From Dugong dugon (lineage: Eukaryota; Chordata; Mammalia; Sirenia; Dugongidae), in assembly GCA_030035585.1 (NCBI GenBank), contig CM057482.1, forward strand, positions 11,767,001 through 11,831,000: a stretch of DNA of 64,000 bases, read 5' to 3'. Every line of letters begins with the position of its first letter. Position 1 is the stretch's first letter. Shown here piece by piece: positions 1 to 11,140 of this stretch. Below the pieces are notes generated by a model. It saw only the letters and a program-made list of their open reading frames with translations. It was not told the origin of the DNA and did not search any database. Made by a program: the position numbers and the translations under genes.

Positions 1-1394
1 CCTGGAGGAAGTGGTGTCTGGAGTGAATTGTGAGAGATGAGTAAGAGTCAGCCAGACTAAGAAAGGTAGGAAGGGCATTTCAGGTAGAAAATGGCACTAG
101 CAAAGGCACTGGAGGTGTGACGCAGCACTGCATGTCCTGGGGGAGGGGACTGGGAGCAGACTGCTGTTACCAAAGCCTGAGGTGGATTATGGGGAAAGGA
201 CAGCAAGGTGGCTGGGCCTTGACCGCTGTGCTAATGAGTTCTGATTTCCTCCCGGGAGGGCAGGGATATGGTCCAGTCTGCATTTTAGCAAGCGCCCTGT
301 GACTGCTGCAGGGGCTGTCACAGGCAAAAGGCAGAAGGGTCTGGAGGGAGAAACAACTCTTTAGTCTGCGGGCGCAGGTCAGGTCGGGGCCCATCCCTCA
401 AGACCATTCAGACATCAGGACATGAGGTACCGGCAAACACAACTTGCGGGGCTGCCTGGTCCCTTCAGTTGATGTCTGACCACGGGCCTCACTGGGCTGT
501 GCCAGGAGGTAGATGGGACGAGGAAGAATGAGGGGGGAGTTGGGGGCTCTGTGGGGGAACAGGAAGGGCTGTGACCAAGGGAAGGAAAATAGCTCCAACC
601 CCAGTCCTTTGGCCCAGGAGGGGGCTGCAGTGAGCCTCCCCGCCCACCTGGTCACCATGTCTGATGTCTGCAGGCGGTCTCCCCACCACTCCCAGCTCTC
701 CAGGCTCCCTCCTGCCTCTGCTCAGCCTCCAGCTCCTCTTCCTGCCCCAGTCATGGAGGAGCTCTGTAGTGCATGGTGCCCACTTCCTCCACATGACAGC
801 AGTGGCAGAGGGGCCAAGCCAAGCTAAGCAGCCCACCTGAATAGCCCACCTGAACAGCCGGGAAGAACTGAACTGCTACCTCCACTGCCCATCTCATGCC
901 TGACATTCACCTCAGGGAGGATTCTCAAGCCCCTCCGTGTGCCCTCACACAGCTCCCCTTCCCTTTTCCCCTGGCATCACCCAGCTTGTCAGGGTCCTGA
1001 CACCTGTGTACTGAGCTCCATTACATCTCATCTCTCCGGTTACTGCGTCTATTCCTCTCTACCCCACATGCTGCCTCAAAGACAGGGACCACATTTTCTT
1101 CAACCCTAAAACTAGCTCAACTCATCGCTCATCACAGGAGGTGTTGGTCAAGCTTGACTGAAGAACCTCCCAGCGTGGACCCTGCTGTGGGGCTTCCTCC
1201 TCACGGGTGACCTGGCAAAGAGCTGTGCTCCCTGATGGCAAGGGGCCCAACAGCTTGTGTCCCTCCAAATCACTCCCACCTCAGAAAAAGACCACCTACC
1301 TGTCAAGAGAATTCCCTCAAAAGTGAGGTTCTCACCATTTCACCTCCAAAGAATGAAATTAGCAAGCATGTTTTCAGGACCTAACATATGTCAC
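1..1394. other. No gene; ancient repeat debris
   Basis: The first 130 bases (cctggaggaagtggtgtctg) resemble an old LINE-derived repeat also seen near 30.1 kb and 14.3 kb. The rest is unremarkable, GC-moderate DNA with short chance frames on both strands. Confidence 0.6.
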
Positions 1395-1553
1395 GAAGCC
1401 CTGGTGGTGCAGAGGTTAAGAGCTTGGCTACTAACCAGAAGGTCAGGAGTTCGAATCCACCAGCCACTCCTTGGAAACCCTATAGAGCAGTTCTACTCTG
1501 TCCCATAGGGTCACTATGAGTCGGAATCAGTTCGATGGCAATGGGGTTTAATG
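1395..1553 (+). mobile_element. AfroSINE
   Basis: Head gccctggtggtgcagaggtt; tail atgagtcggaatcagttcga. Confidence 0.9.
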
Positions 1554-1604
1554 GGTTAACATGTGCCACACCCATTATCTCTAATTGTCAAATAAGCCTG
1601 CCCA

Positions 1605-1843
1605 GTAGCAATTATTGCTGCCACTCTACAGATTAAGAAACTGAGACCCAGAGGAGCTAAGTCACTTGCCCAAATCACACAGCTCCCAGTCAAAGCCTGG
1701 ACCTCCAAGCTCTCCTGTGTAGTTCACCAGTGTCCAGAGAGGGCTAAGTATGACCTTGGGCAAGCTGTTTCACCACTCTGTCCTCTGTGTGCTCATCTGT
1801 AGAATGGGATAATAGGAGGACCTCTCTCTCAGGGTGGTTCAAG
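1605..1843. mobile_element. MIR remnants
   Basis: Two MIR-type segments in opposite senses: taagaaactgagacccagag (1,635-1,660) and gaccttgggcaagctgtttc (1,752-1,775). Confidence 0.65.
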
Positions 1844-1855
1844 AGAACTGAATGA

Positions 1856-2446
1856 ATCACCTGGAGTAAAGTTGAATGAAGAACACCAAAGACACAAAGA
1901 AAGTATTAGCCCAAGAGACAGAAAGGGCCACATAAACCAGAGACTTCATCAGCCTGAGACCAGAAGAACTAGATGGTGCCCGGCTACCACCAATGACCGC
2001 CCTGACAGGGAACACAACAGAGAGTCCCGGATGGAGCAGGAGAAAGGTGGGGTGCAGAACTCAAATTCTAGTAAGAAGGCCATACTTAATGGTCTGACTG
2101 AGACTGGAGGAATCCCAGAAAGCATGGCCCCCAGACTCTCTATCGGCCCAGAACTAAAACAATTTCTGAGGCCAACTCTTCAGACAAAGATTAGACTGGA
2201 CTGTGGGACATAAAGTGATACTTGTGAAGAGTGTGCCTCTTAGCGCAAGTAGATACATGAGACTAAATGGGCAGCTCCTGTCCGGAGGTGAGATGGGAAG
2301 GCAGAGAGTGTCAGGAGCTGGTTGAATGGACACGGGGAGTCAGGGGTGGAAAGGAGGAGTGTGCTGTCACAGTATAGGGAGAGCAATTAGAGTCACATAA
2401 CAATGTATGGATAAATTTTTGTATCGGAAAAAATTTTAAAAAAGAA
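1856..2446 (+). mobile_element. 5'-truncated L1 (3' UTR), sense
   Basis: This is one of the window's L1 3'-UTR family copies (agaacaccaaagacacaaag, gtggggtgcagaactcaaat, caatgtatggataaattttt). A perfect 12-bp target duplication, agaactgaatga, flanks it (1,844-1,855 and 2,447-2,458). The 113-codon frame at 1,872-2,213 lies in L1 3' UTR and is not a gene. Confidence 0.85.
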
Positions 2447-2459
2447 AGAACTGAATGAG

Positions 2460-3300
2460 ACCATCCCTGAAGAAGCCCGCACACGGTACCCTTCTTGTGA
2501 ACAGCCATCTTCCTGCTCAGTGCTGTCTGGAGGGCTGGCCGCCCGCTCAGGGCTTCCTGCCCCCATCCGCTCCACCACCCCTTCCCAGGGAGGGCGAGAG
2601 AGACACACTTCTGAATGATAAGTGAACCAATAAACCAATCTCTTTATCTGGTTAGGTATAAATTATAGCAGGAAGCTTTTTGGGTTGGTGTCTTCTGTGG
2701 CATTAGAACTTTCATTAATTATGTATTAAGCGTTTGAAAGGAAAAGACATCGGTAGCCTATAGGACGTATTTGCACAGTAATAGAGGGTGGATTAGATGC
2801 AATATCTATACTGAGGGCTGCTGGGATTCAGGTCCCAGGGCTTCACAGCGGCGGTAAATTACACCCACAAAAACCTCTCCGATAGTAAATAATGGCGTCC
2901 GAGTTGCTGAAGGGACTGCAGGCACCTGCTGATGAGGGCTGGCTTGTCATCTGACCAGGAAGGGGAAAGTGGGCAGGGGTCTGCGTCCTGGCTGTTGGGT
3001 GGCCCTGAGCTGAGCGAGAAAGCCCTGACCACCCCCGTCAGCAGATGCTCCTGAGAAAGGCTCTGAGCTGCTTCCTAAACTGGGTTTTGCTAAAGGCTCT
3101 CCTGCAAGTCCCTCTGGGAGTTAGAGGCCTGAGTAAAAAGAAAATGCATGTGTTGCTTCTCAAACCGCAGACTGTATGTCCCTTTTTAATGAGGAGATGG
3201 GGCGGGCTGGAGGACAGCCGCTCCTGCTCCTGCGGAGGTGAAGGCACCGAAACCCCTGCAGTCTGGAGCCCCGGTGCGCGTGCCTGGAGGCAGCAGGGAC
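2460..3300. other. No gene seen
   Basis: Holds the 77-bp paired sequence (copy A) and otherwise single-copy-looking DNA. The frames at 3,038-3,445 and 3,045-3,413 oppose each other and run into a MIR. Confidence 0.6.
2674..2750. repeat. 77-bp paired sequence, copy A
   Basis: Starts agctttttgggttggtgtct and ends aaggaaaagacat. About 85% identical by eye to 6,577-6,653, with equal length and no gap. It contains cattaattatg, a homeodomain-type core. Confidence 0.8.
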
Positions 3301-3304
3301 AGGC

Positions 3305-3460
3305 TCCTACGGTGACAATAACATTAACAGTGTGCCAGACCAGGTCTAAGCGCAGTACAGGGGTTGACTCATTTAACCCCCACAACAGCAGCGTGCAGCA
3401 GCTGCTATCATAACCCCCATTGTACAAATGAGGAAACTGAGGCACGGAGAGATTTTTTTT
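3305..3460 (-). mobile_element. MIR remnant
   Basis: Reads tcatttaacccccacaacag, then acaaatgaggaaactgaggc. Confidence 0.7.
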
Positions 3461-3479
3461 TTCCCCTAGACATCAGCAT

Positions 3480-3985
3480 TGCTCACTCCCTCACCTCCTT
3501 CAGGCCATTACTTAGATGTCACCTTTTTATTGAGACCTTCCTTAATGACCTTATTTAAAACTGCAACCCCACCCCCACCCTGTCATTCCCTCTTCCATTT
3601 TCCTGCTTTTTTTTCCCACGTCACTTATCACCTTCAAATATAGTCTATCCTTTACGCAGTGGTTAACAGCTTGGCTGCTAACCAAAAGTTGGCAGTTCGA
3701 ATCCACCAGCTGCTCCCTGGAAACCCTATGGGGCAGTTCTACTCTGTCCTATAGGGTCGCTATGAGTCAGAATCGACCCGACAGCAATGGCTTCGGTTTG
3801 GTTTGATTTACTAATTTATTTTCTTTCTCGTCTGGCTCCCTCCACTACAATGTAAGCGGCACAAGGGCAGGCATTTTTGTCTGTTTGTCTTATACTGTCC
3901 ACTGCTGTATCTCTGACAGCTAGGAAAGGGCCCAGCACACAATAGGTGCTCAGTCAATACTCGATGAATAAGTAGAGGTTGAGCT
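3480..3985 (+). mobile_element. L2 3' end split by an AfroSINE
   Basis: The stretches attgagaccttccttaatga, cactacaatgtaagcggcac and cacaataggtgctcagtcaa follow the L2 consensus order, with the SINE at 3,655-3,812 between them. Confidence 0.75.
3655..3812 (+). mobile_element. AfroSINE
   Basis: Head acgcagtggttaacagcttg; tail ends cttcggtttggtttg. It splits an L2 remnant. Confidence 0.9.
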
Positions 3986-4284
3986 GCTTGCATTCAGTTT
4001 TTAAATGGCAGGGCTGGGGTTCAGACGCAGGTTCTCTGGCCCCTGACCCGGTGCTCTGCTTCACACACCTCACCCAGGAAGGACATCTCTTCTCCGGCCA
4101 AGACATGTATGGGGCACCCAGTCATGAGAGGCACCCAGTCTCACCAGCGCTAAAGGTAACAGTGAGCCCTGAGCCTCTTCTGTTCCCCTGAACCAAGCTG
4201 GGAATGCCAGGTCTTCTGGGAACAGCTGCCTACTGACTCTTCGTGGGCAAAGACAGGCAGACCTGAGAAAGGACCCTCTCCATA

Positions 4285-4440
4285 TAAGCAGGTCTCTCAC
4301 CTGCTCAAGAACTGCTGATGGCTCCCTATTGTCCACAGGGTCAGGTCCATACTCCAGCACACAGCCCAGTAGTGGATTACTTAACTGACCCTTTTGATGT
4401 GCCTTCCCAGGTTTGCTCGGCCTCACCTGCTTCCCAGACC
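4285..4440 (+). mobile_element. L2 remnant
   Basis: Contains gctgatggctccctattgtc and cacagggtcaggtccatact, the L2 'cagtggctccccattgcc' region. Confidence 0.6.
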
Positions 4441-4767
4441 ATCAGCTACTTTCCCGATGGAGAGCCAGGCCACTGCCACCATGGTCTCATCTAACATACC
4501 ACTGTCTCTGCCTCCCCTGGGCACCCACCACCAGACACAGCTGCTCCAGTGCTCAGATTCCACACACTGGACATACGGAGATGCCAGCTGCTGTCACTAT
4601 TTCTGGAATCAGACGAGGCTCCATGCCACAGGACATGAGATGTGGCTTCTCCAGTGGCTGCCCAGAGGGGCCAGGTGATATAACCCAGGTGCAGGCGAGT
4701 TAACCCATGGGGAAAACTCAGACCAGTGAGAGACCAAGGAGCTGTCAGATAAACTCTCTCCCTTCTG

Positions 4768-4973
4768 ATCCACCAGTTGCTGTCAAGTCGATTCCGACTC
4801 ATGGCAACTTCATGCATGTCAGAATAGAACTGTGCTCCTATGGTTTTCCGTGGCTGATTTTTCAGAAGTAGATTACCAGGCCTTTCTTCCAAGGCACCTC
4901 TGGGTGGACTTGAACCTCCAACCTTTCGGTTAGCAGCTGAGTGCATTAACCATGTGCACCGCTCAGGGCCTCC
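4768..4973 (-). mobile_element. AfroSINE, long form
   Basis: Reverse complement of the family: caccagttgctgtcaagtcg at the left and gtgcaccgctcagggcc at the right, with the longer middle (ttttcagaagtagattacca). Confidence 0.85.
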
Positions 4974-5599
4974 CTCTCTCTTCCACCCGCCACAAACCGT
5001 TCTGAGTCACAGCAGTTCCATTTGGCCTAACCAGAGACATCGCAGGCAACTAAACAAGCAGCTTTCTGTTCTCACAAAGCTGTGGCTGGCTCGCCTCTGC
5101 TTTTCCTCCCTCCTTGCCTCACTTCCCTTTTCCTCTCACTCCTGTGGTCCTGAGACTGAACCTCCCCTCCTCCCCTCCCCATCCTCTGGTAAAGCGCTAG
5201 CACAGAGCTTTGCCTGGAGCTCTGTTTTCTAGGGACCCCGAGATCTGCTCAGCCGTGTATGGCCCTTGGTGCCCAGCAGGGTCTGACTCAGAGTAAAGAT
5301 GCACAAAAGAAGATGAATGACTTGGCTTTGAGAAGAAAATGAAATACTGCTGACCCTTTGGCCAGGGAGAGTGGTGACACAGACAAGGGTTCTCCTGCTT
5401 CCCACGCTGCCTCTGGAAGTGCTTCCGCCCATGGGGAGGGGAAAGCAGCTCAAGTTCCCTTGGGACTTGACTTTATGAAAGACAATGAAGGGCTTCACGT
5501 CCGTCCAGTCCGTCCGTCCGTAGCCTGTTGCTAGTCTGAGGGCATCTAATAAACAATTTATACTAGAGTGTAAAAGACTTACTATGGACCCCTATCAGG

Positions 5600-6245
5600 A
5601 ACCTCTGTTTTCTAAAGGAGTCCATGAAAGGAGAATGAAGAAGACCAAAGACATGAGGGAAAGACTGGTCCAAAGGACTAAGGGACCACAACTACCACAG
5701 CCTCCACCAGACTGAGCCCAGAACAACTAGATGGTTCCTGGTTACTACCACCAACTGCTCTGGCAGGGATCACAATAGAGGGTCCCGGACAGAATGGAAG
5801 AAAAATGTAGAACAAAATTCAAATTCATAAAAACAAAACAAAACAGACTTGCTGGTCTGACAGAGACTGGAGAAATCCCAAGAGTATGGCCCCCAGATAC
5901 CCTTTTAACTAAGTACTGAAGTCACTCTTGAGGTTCACCCTTCAGCCAAAGAATAGACAGGTCTGTAGGGCCAACAATAACACACGAGGGTCGTGCTTCA
6001 TAGTTCAGTCATGTATATGAGACCAATGGGCACACCAGCCCAAAAGCAAAAACGAGAAGGCAGGAAAGGACAGGAAAACTGGACAAATGGAAACAGGGAA
6101 CCCAGGGTGGAGAAGGGGAGAGTGCTGACACATTCTTGTGGGGTTGGCAACCAACGTCACAAAACAATTTGTCCATTACTGTTTAATGAGAAACTAACTT
6201 GCTCTGTAAACTTTAAGCTAAAGCACAATTTAAAAAAAAAAAAAG
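5600..6245 (+). mobile_element. 5'-truncated L1 (3' UTR), sense
   Basis: Shares gaatgaagaagaccaaagac, ccagaacaactagatggt, aacttgctctgtaaac and a terminal A-tract (6,231-6,244) with the other copies. I could not define a clean target duplication. Confidence 0.75.
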
Positions 6246-6314
6246 TTTTTTTAAATAATAAGATTAAATTTGATATTGCATTTAAAAATCAAAGGAGCCC
6301 GTGAGGGCTGGTGC

Positions 6315-6500
6315 TGCTAATATTTATTGAGTTTTTACTATGTGCCCTTTACCAGCGTTGTTCATTTAATCTTCACAAAAACCCTACATACCATCATTAG
6401 TATTAAGTACTATTACTATCCCCCTTTTACAGATGAGAAAATGTTGAACAATTTGCTGAAAATCACGCAGCTAATAAGTGGCAGAGCCAGGCCTGGCAGC
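6315..6500 (-). mobile_element. MIR remnant
   Basis: Reads tttactatgtgccctttacc, then ttacagatgagaaaatg and gcagctaataagtggcagag. Confidence 0.7.
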
Positions 6501-6576
6501 TACAGCTAAAGAGGCGGTGTCAGGCACAGTGATGGCCTAGGAGGAAGGTACCATTTAGGTTCAGCCCTCCTGGGAG

Positions 6577-6653
6577 AGCTTTTTGGGTTGGTGTCTTCCA
6601 CAGCATTAGAAGTATCAATAATTACGTATTAGGTGTTTGCAAGGAAAAGACAT
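6577..6653. repeat. 77-bp paired sequence, copy B
   Basis: Same orientation and length as 2,674-2,750, with 11 or so substitutions. It keeps the identical first 22 bases and contains caataattacg where copy A has cattaattatg. Confidence 0.8.
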
Positions 6654-6654
6654 T

Positions 6655-7176
6655 CTTTGTCTGCTCTGTTTCTCAGAAGGCCAGCCCTGGCCCTGTGGCC
6701 CCTCTCCAGCCAGGGATGGGTGTAGAGGTGCCGAAACATCCAAGGCGTCATTTACTTCCCATCGGGGTAAGTCAGGGGGGGACCTGAAAAGCACCCAACA
6801 AGCCACAAGTTGGGCCGTCTGTCACTGGCTCTGCCTGACCATCTTGAACTCTGGTCAGAGTTGAACCACCGGAGGAAGGAGGAAATCTTCTCCCTCAACT
6901 GCTCCCCCAGGGTCCCAGAGCTCTCCCCACTGAACCAGCCTGTCACTGCTGCCCCCGCACTGGAGGGTCCAGGGAGGGAAGAGGACCTGGAGGAGGGGCT
7001 GAGAGAAAGCAGAGGTTTCTGGAGCTTCCATCCTCCCCTAGCCCTCCAACTCTGGAAGGTGGGTCTGGACCAGAAAGAATATAATAAAACGGAAAATTCT
7101 TAATACAATGACCTTCAAGAGGAGCAACTACATTTTATCTGGAAAAGTGCAGAACTGAAGGCAGTCTGTGTAGACA
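6655..7176. other. Single-copy-looking DNA
   Basis: No recognised repeat. It separates the 77-bp copy B from the octamer cluster, so 6.57-7.33 kb is a repeat-poor island. Confidence 0.55.
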
Positions 7177-7218
7177 ATGCAAATAATATGCAAGTGATAT
7201 GCAAACACAAATGCAAAT
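7177..7218 (+). promoter_or_regulatory. Cluster of four octamer-like (POU) motifs
   Basis: ATGCAAAT occurs at 7,177-7,184 and 7,211-7,218, ATGCAAGT at 7,188-7,195 and ATGCAAAC at 7,199-7,206. Starts are spaced 11, 11 and 12 bases, about one helical turn. Function is inferred from the motif only; an 11-bp tandem origin is the alternative. Confidence 0.45.
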
Positions 7219-7459
7219 GGACCAAGGCCAGCCAGGCTGAAGCTTCCTTAGGCTCGCCTGCCCGCCCAGCGTGCCTGTAGAAGGAGGTAGAGGGAACGCG
7301 CAGAGGGCAATTAGGAAGGGCTCTGGGGAGGTGGGGTTGGGGGACTGCCAGAGTTTTACAGGAGGCAGCACCTGAAGGAGGGACCCCAGGTCCAGGGCTC
7401 TTTGTGCACTGTGCAGCTTCCCAGCCCCACTGAGTAATTCTGGTCATACCAGCCATGCA

Positions 7460-7492
<33 letters not shown>

Positions 7493-7800
7493 GTCACCAC
7501 ACGGGCATACACATTCAAACACACATACACTCACAGAAACACACACACGCAGTCATGCAATCATGGAAACACAGACACGTAACCACTCACAGACATGAAG
7601 TGCACTACCCATACCAACACTTACACACTCACTTGCACACCTATCCACACCACCACACACTCAGACACAAACACATGGATAAAAGGAGGCACAGATACAG
7701 ACAAATGGACACAGAAACACACCAATGCAAACAGAGAGCCACGTGGGAACACAAACACAGATACACACATAGCCATACTGACCCAGGCAGACAATGAGAT
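7460..7800 (+). repeat. CA-rich microsatellite and degenerate flank
   Basis: A clean (CA)n tract at 7,461-7,488 is followed by about 300 bases of imperfect ACACA/CAGACA sequence, apparently a decayed, expanded microsatellite. Open frames here (HTHTH- or VCVCV-rich) are low-complexity artefacts. Confidence 0.9.
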
Positions 7801-8078
7801 AAATCTATCCAGAAAAGAACGAAATCTGCATTGACTGAACACATACTTTGTGCCAGGCATGGTGCAGGAACTTTATGTCCTCATTAAATCTTCAGAAAGC
7901 AACATTAAGAAGTAAAGTAACTATCCCAGCATTTACTGGCAAAGAAAAAGAGCCCATAGGTGAACCAGTATGCCCAATAAGCAGCAAGAAAGAGGCTCCA
8001 ACTTTTCACTGTGCCTCAATGCTGCAACATTCCCACCTCCTCCAGGCAAATCCCTCCCCATTCATACAGGGATAAGGA

Positions 8079-8278
8079 GCCTTGGTGGCACAATGGTTAA
8101 GTGCTCGGCTGCTAATCGAAAGGTCAGCAGTTCGAACTCACTAGCGGATCCACGGAAGAAAAGACCTGGCGATCTGCTCCTGTAAAGATACAGCCTAGGA
8201 AACCCCGTGGGACAATTCTACTCTGTCACACTGGGTCACTATGAGTCAGAATCGACCTGATGGCACACAACACAGTGG
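8079..8278 (+). mobile_element. AfroSINE, long form
   Basis: Head ggagccttggtggcacaatg; middle acctggcgatctgctcctgt; tail tgatggcacacaacac. Confidence 0.9.
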
Positions 8279-8429
8279 GACATAATAACTACTGTCAATT
8301 CTTTTCTCTTCCACCTTGAGGTCCTCCCCATCTGACTTCCTCAGAGACACCCCTACCCTTCTACGTCCCACCCTCTCCTTGCTTCAGCCAGGGTGTGCTC
8401 AAGGACACAACCTCTCATTCATTTTGGCA

Positions 8430-8582
8430 TGCCCTGGTGGGACAGTGGTTAAGAGATCGGCTGCTAACCAAAAGGCTGGCAGTTCGAATCCACCAGCCGC
8501 TCTTTGGAACTCCCATGGGGCAGTTCTACTCTGTCACATGGGGTCTCTATGAGTCAGAATTGACTCAACGGCCATGGGTTAT
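8430..8582 (+). mobile_element. AfroSINE
   Basis: Head gccctggtgggacagtggtt; tail gactcaacggccatgggtta. Confidence 0.9.
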
Positions 8583-9937
8583 CACCTAATTTGGGAATCT
8601 ACTGGGGGAGAGAGAAAATCATTTCTTTCAACTCAAATGAAATACAGAACTGTCTCTCAATGAATGTTCACAGTAGAATGAAGCTTTTCCCAAAAGTATA
8701 CAAACTTCAAATGCCACCCTGCCAACCCCCTCCCACACACACATACACACACATTCAAAAAGAAATGTGCTTCTCAGAGCAAAGAGTAAATTCATTTCCT
8801 CACTTCCTGCCATCAACTCCCTGTGTCACCTTGGGTAGCTCACCCACCCCCTCAGGGCCTCAGTTTCCTCATTTGCCCCTGAGGGGTAAGAAGAGCTGAT
8901 GCCCAAGGCCCCTTCCCTCTCCCACCTTTCAGGTTCCCTGACAGACGGGAGCCTGAGACTGACGGTCACCTTGCAGTGTTCCCCAGAGCTGTCCCCTGGC
9001 CTGGGAGACTCACTGCTAATGCTAGGATCCTGGGCCCAGGTGAGGGAGCAGCTCAAGGTCACACCCAGCACCAGATTAAGGATGCAACCCTCACCCCAGG
9101 CCTCTGGCCTTTCAGCCTGAGACACTTCCCTTCTACCTGGTAATTCAAGAGCTTTAGAAGGAAGGCCAGCTGGGAGCCAGGGGGAACCTTGAAATATAAT
9201 AACGCCATGATTATTGGAGTGAGGCTCAGGGGTTACAGAATGCCAAATCGTTGATTTTGAGCGTATTTTAGGGCCTCAGACGCCCTTTCCAAATTAATAT
9301 TCATAGGAACTGGTGTGCTATTTATTTGCATATGTAGATTGATGCTCACCCTCTGCAGGATAAAAAAGTTTTGGGGTGTTTTTATTTATTGTATTTATTT
9401 TAAGCTTGGATGATAAACCAGGCCTGTTAGGCAGGGGAAGGGCAGGTTGCAAGGGCAGGCGGGGGTTTAAAATAATTTCTGTCCTGAGGAAAGGGCCCAG
9501 CTACACAGTGCTAAATCACCTTTACTCTGACCTGCAGAGTCCATTCCAAAACAACCCTTCTGAGCTCATCCCGTTAAAGCCCAGGTGGCCCCACACAAGC
9601 CTCTGGGAAACCAAGCCTGCCACCGTCACTCAAGCGGGCAGGCACCAGCTTTGGGGTGTGAGTTTGGCAAGTCACTTGAACTCTCTGAGCCCGTTTCTGA
9701 GGATGATGGCCTGCTTTGCAAGGTTGCTGTAAAACACCAAGTAGGGAACAAATGCACCCAAAAAGTGCTTAGTAAACTGCAAAGCCCTAAGAAAGGTAGT
9801 CACGCCTGCTTCTCTGCACAGCAAAAAGGATCCACCCCTTCCAGACACCCTCAGGGAGGGCTCTAGCCCCTTCCCACGGTCATCATGAAGTCTTCCCAGC
9901 ACCTCAGGACCATTATTAAGTTCTATGCTTTGCTTGT
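8583..9937. other. No gene seen
   Basis: Weak MIR-like segments at 8,815-8,875 and 9,655-9,780. The AT-rich stretch 9,195-9,420 is repeat-poor and contains an inverted octamer (atttgcat, about 9,325). Confidence 0.5.
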
Positions 9938-10110
9938 TGGAGCCCTGGTGGCTCCGTGGTTAAGAGCTCGGCTGCTAACCAAAGAAAGTCAGCAGTTCGA
10001 ATCCACCAGGTGCTCCTTGGAAACCCTATGGGGCAGGTCTGCTCTGTCCTATAGGGTCACTACGAGTCTCAATGGACTCATTGACAACAGGTTTGGTTTT
10101 GGTTTACCCT
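9938..10110 (+). mobile_element. AfroSINE
   Basis: Head gagccctggtggctccgtgg; ends ggtttggttttggttt. Confidence 0.9.
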
Positions 10111-10309
10111 CTGCTTTTTACAGGTCCTATCCCTTTTTTCTGCACCAAACTATATGCCTTAACTGCTCCACTAAAAAGCTCTGAGCGCAGTTTGAGAATC
10201 TAGAGGTTCCTGAGTTACTTCCAAGTCCTTGTAGTCTGATAACGCTAAGCACCCTGAAGCCCTGTGAGGGTCTGTCGGTAGGGAGGCCGTGAAGTCTAGA
10301 GGGAAGTTC

Positions 10310-10450
10310 ACGGACTTTGGAGTCATGCAGACCTGGGTAGAATCCTGATGCTGTCAATGACCAAGAAGACCTTGACTCATCCATCTCTCTAAACCTCAAT
10401 CTTCTGATCTGTATGATGGGGGTAATAATATTTTATCTACCTCTTGAAAT
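10310..10450 (+). mobile_element. MIR remnant
   Basis: Reads ttggagtcatgcagacctgg, then aatcttctgatctgtatgat and gggggtaataatattt. Confidence 0.65.
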
Positions 10451-10454
10451 AATG

Positions 10455-11140
10455 GCACATAACCAAAACCAAGGAAACCTGTAGCCAATGGTTAAGTGCC
10501 CGGCTGCTAACTGAAAGGTTGGAGGTTTGTTATGGATTGAATTGTGTTCCCCCAAAAAATGTGTGTCAACTTGGCTAGGCCATGATTCCCAGTACAGTGT
10601 GACTGTCCACCATTTTGTCATCTGATGTGATTTTCCTGTGTTGTAAATCCTACCTCTTTGATGTTGATGAGTGGGATTAGTGGAAGTTATGTTAACGAAG
10701 CAGGACTCAATCTACAAGATTAGATTTCGTCTTAAATCAGTCTCTTTTGAGATATGAAAGAGAGACATGGGGACCTCATACCACCAAAAAAGTAGTGCCA
10801 GGAGCAGAGCATGTACTATGGACCCAGGGTCCCTGCGCTGAGAAGCTCCTCGACCAGGGAAGATTGATGACAAGCAACTTCCCCCAGGGCCAATAGAGAG
10901 AAAGTCTTCCCCTGGAGCTAGCACCCTGAATTCAGACTTCTAGCCTCTGAGACTGTGAGAGAATAAATTTCTCTTTGTTAAGGCCAACCACTTGTGGTAT
11001 TCCGGCTATAGAAGCTCTAGATGACTAAGACAAGGTTCAAACCCACCCAGCCAAGAAAACCCAAGGGGTAGTTCTACTTTGCACACGTGGGGTCTCCATG
11101 CATTAGAATCGACTCAATGGTACCCAACGATAACAACAAC
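10455..11140 (+). mobile_element. AfroSINE split by a solo LTR
   Basis: The head (ccaatggttaagtgcccggc, 10,485-10,527) and the body/tail (11,033-11,140, ending aacgataacaacaac) join seamlessly once the LTR and one copy of the 5-bp duplication are removed. Confidence 0.85.
10528..11032 (+). mobile_element. Solo LTR, ERVL-MaLR-like, inserted in an AfroSINE
   Basis: The element begins TGTTATGGATTGAATTGTG and ends ATGACTAAGACA. It is flanked by a perfect 5-bp target-site duplication, aggtt (10,523-10,527 and 11,033-11,037). It carries an AATAAA-type signal (gagaataaatttctctt) near its 3' end. No internal retroviral genes are present. The interrupted AfroSINE resumes directly after it. Confidence 0.85.

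Noticed and set aside
1872..2213. A 113-codon frame as a protein gene
   Set aside because: It lies within a 5'-truncated L1 3' UTR with its own target duplication; the same sequence recurs at 56.5 kb.
7115..7860. Cys/Val- or His/Thr-rich frames near 7.5 kb
   Set aside because: They are translations of CA/GT microsatellite DNA.
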